Source: Pseudomonadota bacterium
Lineage (GTDB): Bacteria > Myxococcota_A > Polyangia > Polyangiales > Polyangiaceae
Length of the DNA: 9,092 nt
Assembly: GCA_023432025.1 (NCBI GenBank)
Contig: JAEYVE010000024.1
Coordinates: forward strand, 1 to 9,092
Reading direction: 5' to 3'
The notes under the pieces were generated by a model that was given only the letters and a program-made list of their open reading frames with translations, searched no databases and had not been told where the DNA came from. Shown piece after piece: positions 7,412 to 9,092 of the stretch (positions are counted from its first letter, which is position 1; each line of letters opens with the position of its first letter). The position numbers were made by a program, and so were the translations under genes.

Positions 7412-8285
7412 ACCTCATCCGGCATCCATGACTCGCTTTGGCCGCTGTCCTTGGGCGCGGGAGTGTGCCCGCCGTCGAAGGGACACCAACGCGTGGGATG
7501 ACCGGCGGAACATTTTTGGTAGTCCGAGCACTGGTGTCCGCCCGTTGGCGCCGACGGCAGGCCATCGATCGTACAGCCGTTGAGCTCAGCGAAATGATCG
7601 CTGTTCCATGCCTGGCCCTTGGGATTGGTGTTCTCCTGCTGCCCAAGCGAGGAGAAGTAGGCCACGGGCTCGCAGGTTTGCGGCACCGGGAGGCCGCCAC
7701 CAGAATGCGCCACGACCGCGCGAAATACGCCCGGGCGCGCGCACATCAGATTAAAGACCATGGCGGCCCCCATGCTGCATCCCTCGAGCTCCACCCGCGA
7801 TTGGTCGACGCAGAGATCGGCTTTTACCTCGGCCAGGATGTCGTCCACGTAGGTGAGGTCGTTTGGTAGAGACCAAAAGCCACCGACCGCTTCGGCGGCG
7901 ATGAAGATGGTGCTGTCCTCGGCTCGATCGACGAGCCCAAAGTAGTTGCTTCCGACCACCTCGTTCGCATTGCCGGTGGCGCCATGAAAACCAAGGATGA
8001 GGCGCCGCCAATCCCGCTTCCCCCGCTCGCTGAGGGCGCACCACCGGATGCACTTCCTCCACTCGCAGCAGATTGCCCACCGCTGGCTCCGCCGACCCCA
8101 GCCGCAGAACCACCTGCCCCGGGTGCGCTGCCGGTCGAAGTTCCGCCACCTCCACTTGCACTCGCATCACCCGTGCTCACGTTTTCATCACTACAACCAA
8201 GGAGCACGAGAGCACTGCAGAGGGCAAAGACCCGTTGCTTGAAGTGGAAGGCAAGTCTCCTCATGACCAACTCGTTTGAGCTCAT
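7387..8285 (-). pseudogene. Broken CE1/feruloyl-esterase-like lipoprotein gene (frameshift and missing domain start)
   Basis: The 5' part encodes a lipoprotein start at 8285 (or ATG at 8264): basic residues, a hydrophobic stretch and the lipobox VLLGC, then about 65 residues of Gly/Ser/Ala linker. The 3' part, in the frame shifted by -1, encodes most of a carbohydrate-esterase-family-1 (feruloyl esterase/LpqC/PHB-depolymerase-like) domain: LILGFHGATGNANE, LCVDQSR, nucleophile elbow GCSMG, RPGVFRAVVAHSGG, WCPFDGGHTP with the catalytic His, and the end EVWQFLSQF. The linker frame runs past the esterase frame near 7985-8010 and stops at 7824. About 40 residues normally before LILGFHG (the first beta strands, R-x-Y-x-L-x-LP-x-x-YD) are absent, so a simple one-base error does not repair it. 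The usual Asp of the triad appears as Glu (SLGQQEN). The ATG overlaps the upstream hydrolase stop as ATGA, indicating former translational coupling. Substrate unknown. Confidence 0.65.
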
Positions 8286-9092
8286 GGCCAATTCTTGCGT
8301 TGTGGATTCTGCCAGGGCGTAGTGCACAACACGCAGGCGTCCCCAAAGAAGTAGCGTGCGGCGCCTGCGTCTCCGTAGATCCAGTAACGCATCCAAGCCA
8401 AGATGGCGGGGCGTTCATCACCACCACCGTTCTGGTCGATGTACGAGTGCGGTGCGCCACTGAGGGTAGCCAGGAAGGTGGGCACCTCGGACATGGAGTA
8501 CGTCGCCTGCTGCAGTGGCATGCCGATCGTGTCCAACGTCCCGGTGGTTTGCAGCAGGGTTCCGTGGAGCTCGGCAGACGCAGTATGACCGTGGATCGAC
8601 ACCACCGTGGCCACGGAGGAGTGCCCGCCGATCTCGACAGCCGAAGTGCCTCCCACGGAAAAGCCCATCGCCACCGCGTGATCGATCCACAACTTGCCTT
8701 GATAGGGACCGGCTACGTCGTTTTGGGCCAAGATCCATTCGAGCCCGTCGAGGAGCTTCTGGCGATTGGTTGCATCACCCGGTCCCCCCTGAAGCACGGG
8801 TGTGCCCACGACGACGAAACCGTGCGAGGCAAAGTTGGTGAGCATGGTCGTGTGCATGCTCGCCGCTTGACCGATACCTGGCCCAAAGATGAGAGGAGCG
8901 TGAAGGAAGCCGTCTTGTCCCAGCGGTTCGGGCCGCACCACCAAGTACCCCCCGCCCGGTCCTTGCCCGCTCTCCACCACAATCTCGAACGGCCCCTCCG
9001 CCGCGTAGTCGGTGATGGGTGGCAGCGCGGATGGTGTGCCACCTGAACCAACATCGCCCCCCGAACCGGGCTCGCCCCCCGAGGCGCTCACC
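8282..9092 (-). CDS. Secreted alpha/beta hydrolase (chlorophyllase/PET-hydrolase-like), 5' end outside window
   Basis: Partial gene; its beginning lies beyond the right edge. The visible part, about 269 residues, opens with a Gly/Ser-rich linker (SASGGEPGSGGDVGSGG), implying a signal peptide or lipobox upstream, and continues into an alpha/beta-hydrolase domain. The oxyanion region is FGPGIGQ at about 69-75, the nucleophile elbow is GFSVG at 143-147 (Ser145), Asp187 in GTLDT and His215 in GAPHSY are the likely triad partners, and the C-terminus carries a CVLC cysteine pair followed by QRKNW. This is the general layout of the chlorophyllase/dienelactone-hydrolase-like group that includes polyester hydrolases; the substrate cannot be named. 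Its TGA (8282-8284) overlaps the ATG of the next gene as ATGA. Confidence 0.8.
   Translation of the reverse strand, partial: VSASGGEPGSGGDVGSGGTPSALPPITDYAAEGPFEIVVESGQGPGGGYLVVRPEPLGQDGFLHAPLIFGPGIGQAASMHTTMLTNFASHGFVVVGTPVLQGGPGDATNRQKLLDGLEWILAQNDVAGPYQGKLWIDHAVAMGFSVGGTSAVEIGGHSSVATVVSIHGHTASAELHGTLLQTTGTLDTIGMPLQQATYSMSEVPTFLATLSGAPHSYIDQNGGGDERPAILAWMRYWIYGDAGAARYFFGDACVLCTTPWQNPQRKNWP

Noticed and set aside
7824..8100. Gly/Ser/Ala linker as a tandem repeat or selfish element
   Set aside because: Codons vary and no fixed repeat unit is visible; it is an ordinary low-complexity protein linker.

Overview
The window is GC-rich and reads like a chromosomal segment of a deltaproteobacterial-type, probably myxobacterial (Myxococcota, Polyangiales-like) organism. 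The grounds are the strong GC bias at third codon positions, a lipobox protein followed by a long Gly/Ser/Ala linker, and secreted alpha/beta hydrolases of a kind frequent in that group. The lineage is an inference from style; no rRNA or other marker gene is present.

Layout. Positions 6-3353 (minus strand) hold a KUP-family potassium transporter (kup) and, upstream of it in the same direction, an EAL-domain c-di-GMP phosphodiesterase with a C-terminal YkuI_C-like sensor domain. A 257-bp divergent intergenic region (3354-3610) carries several copies of a GGAGCT(C) motif and a hairpin that would bury the ribosome binding site of the EAL gene. Positions 3611-6981 (plus strand) form a compact likely operon: menB (1,4-dihydroxy-2-naphthoyl-CoA synthase, menaquinone synthesis), then cydA and cydB (cytochrome bd quinol oxidase). 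Positions 7013-9092 (minus strand) look accessory: an orphan ORF of unknown function, a broken CE1/feruloyl-esterase-like lipoprotein gene, and the 3' part of a second secreted alpha/beta hydrolase that runs off the right edge.

How the genes relate. menB supplies a step of menaquinone synthesis, and cytochrome bd oxidises quinol with oxygen at high affinity, so menB-cydAB forms a small respiratory module placing quinone supply and a quinol oxidase under one transcript. The divergent EAL gene and kup may share control elements with this module. The two right-hand hydrolases are linked by an ATGA stop/start overlap, so they were probably co-expressed as secreted or surface-anchored esterases. 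The second has lost the start of its catalytic domain and its reading frame.

I see no convincing new defence, mobile or RNA system. The best second-look items are the broken esterase, the SD-masking hairpin, the GGAGCTC motif cluster, the menB-cydAB linkage, and a possible leader ORF overlapping cydA. No tRNA, rRNA, CRISPR array, IS element or attachment site was recognised.
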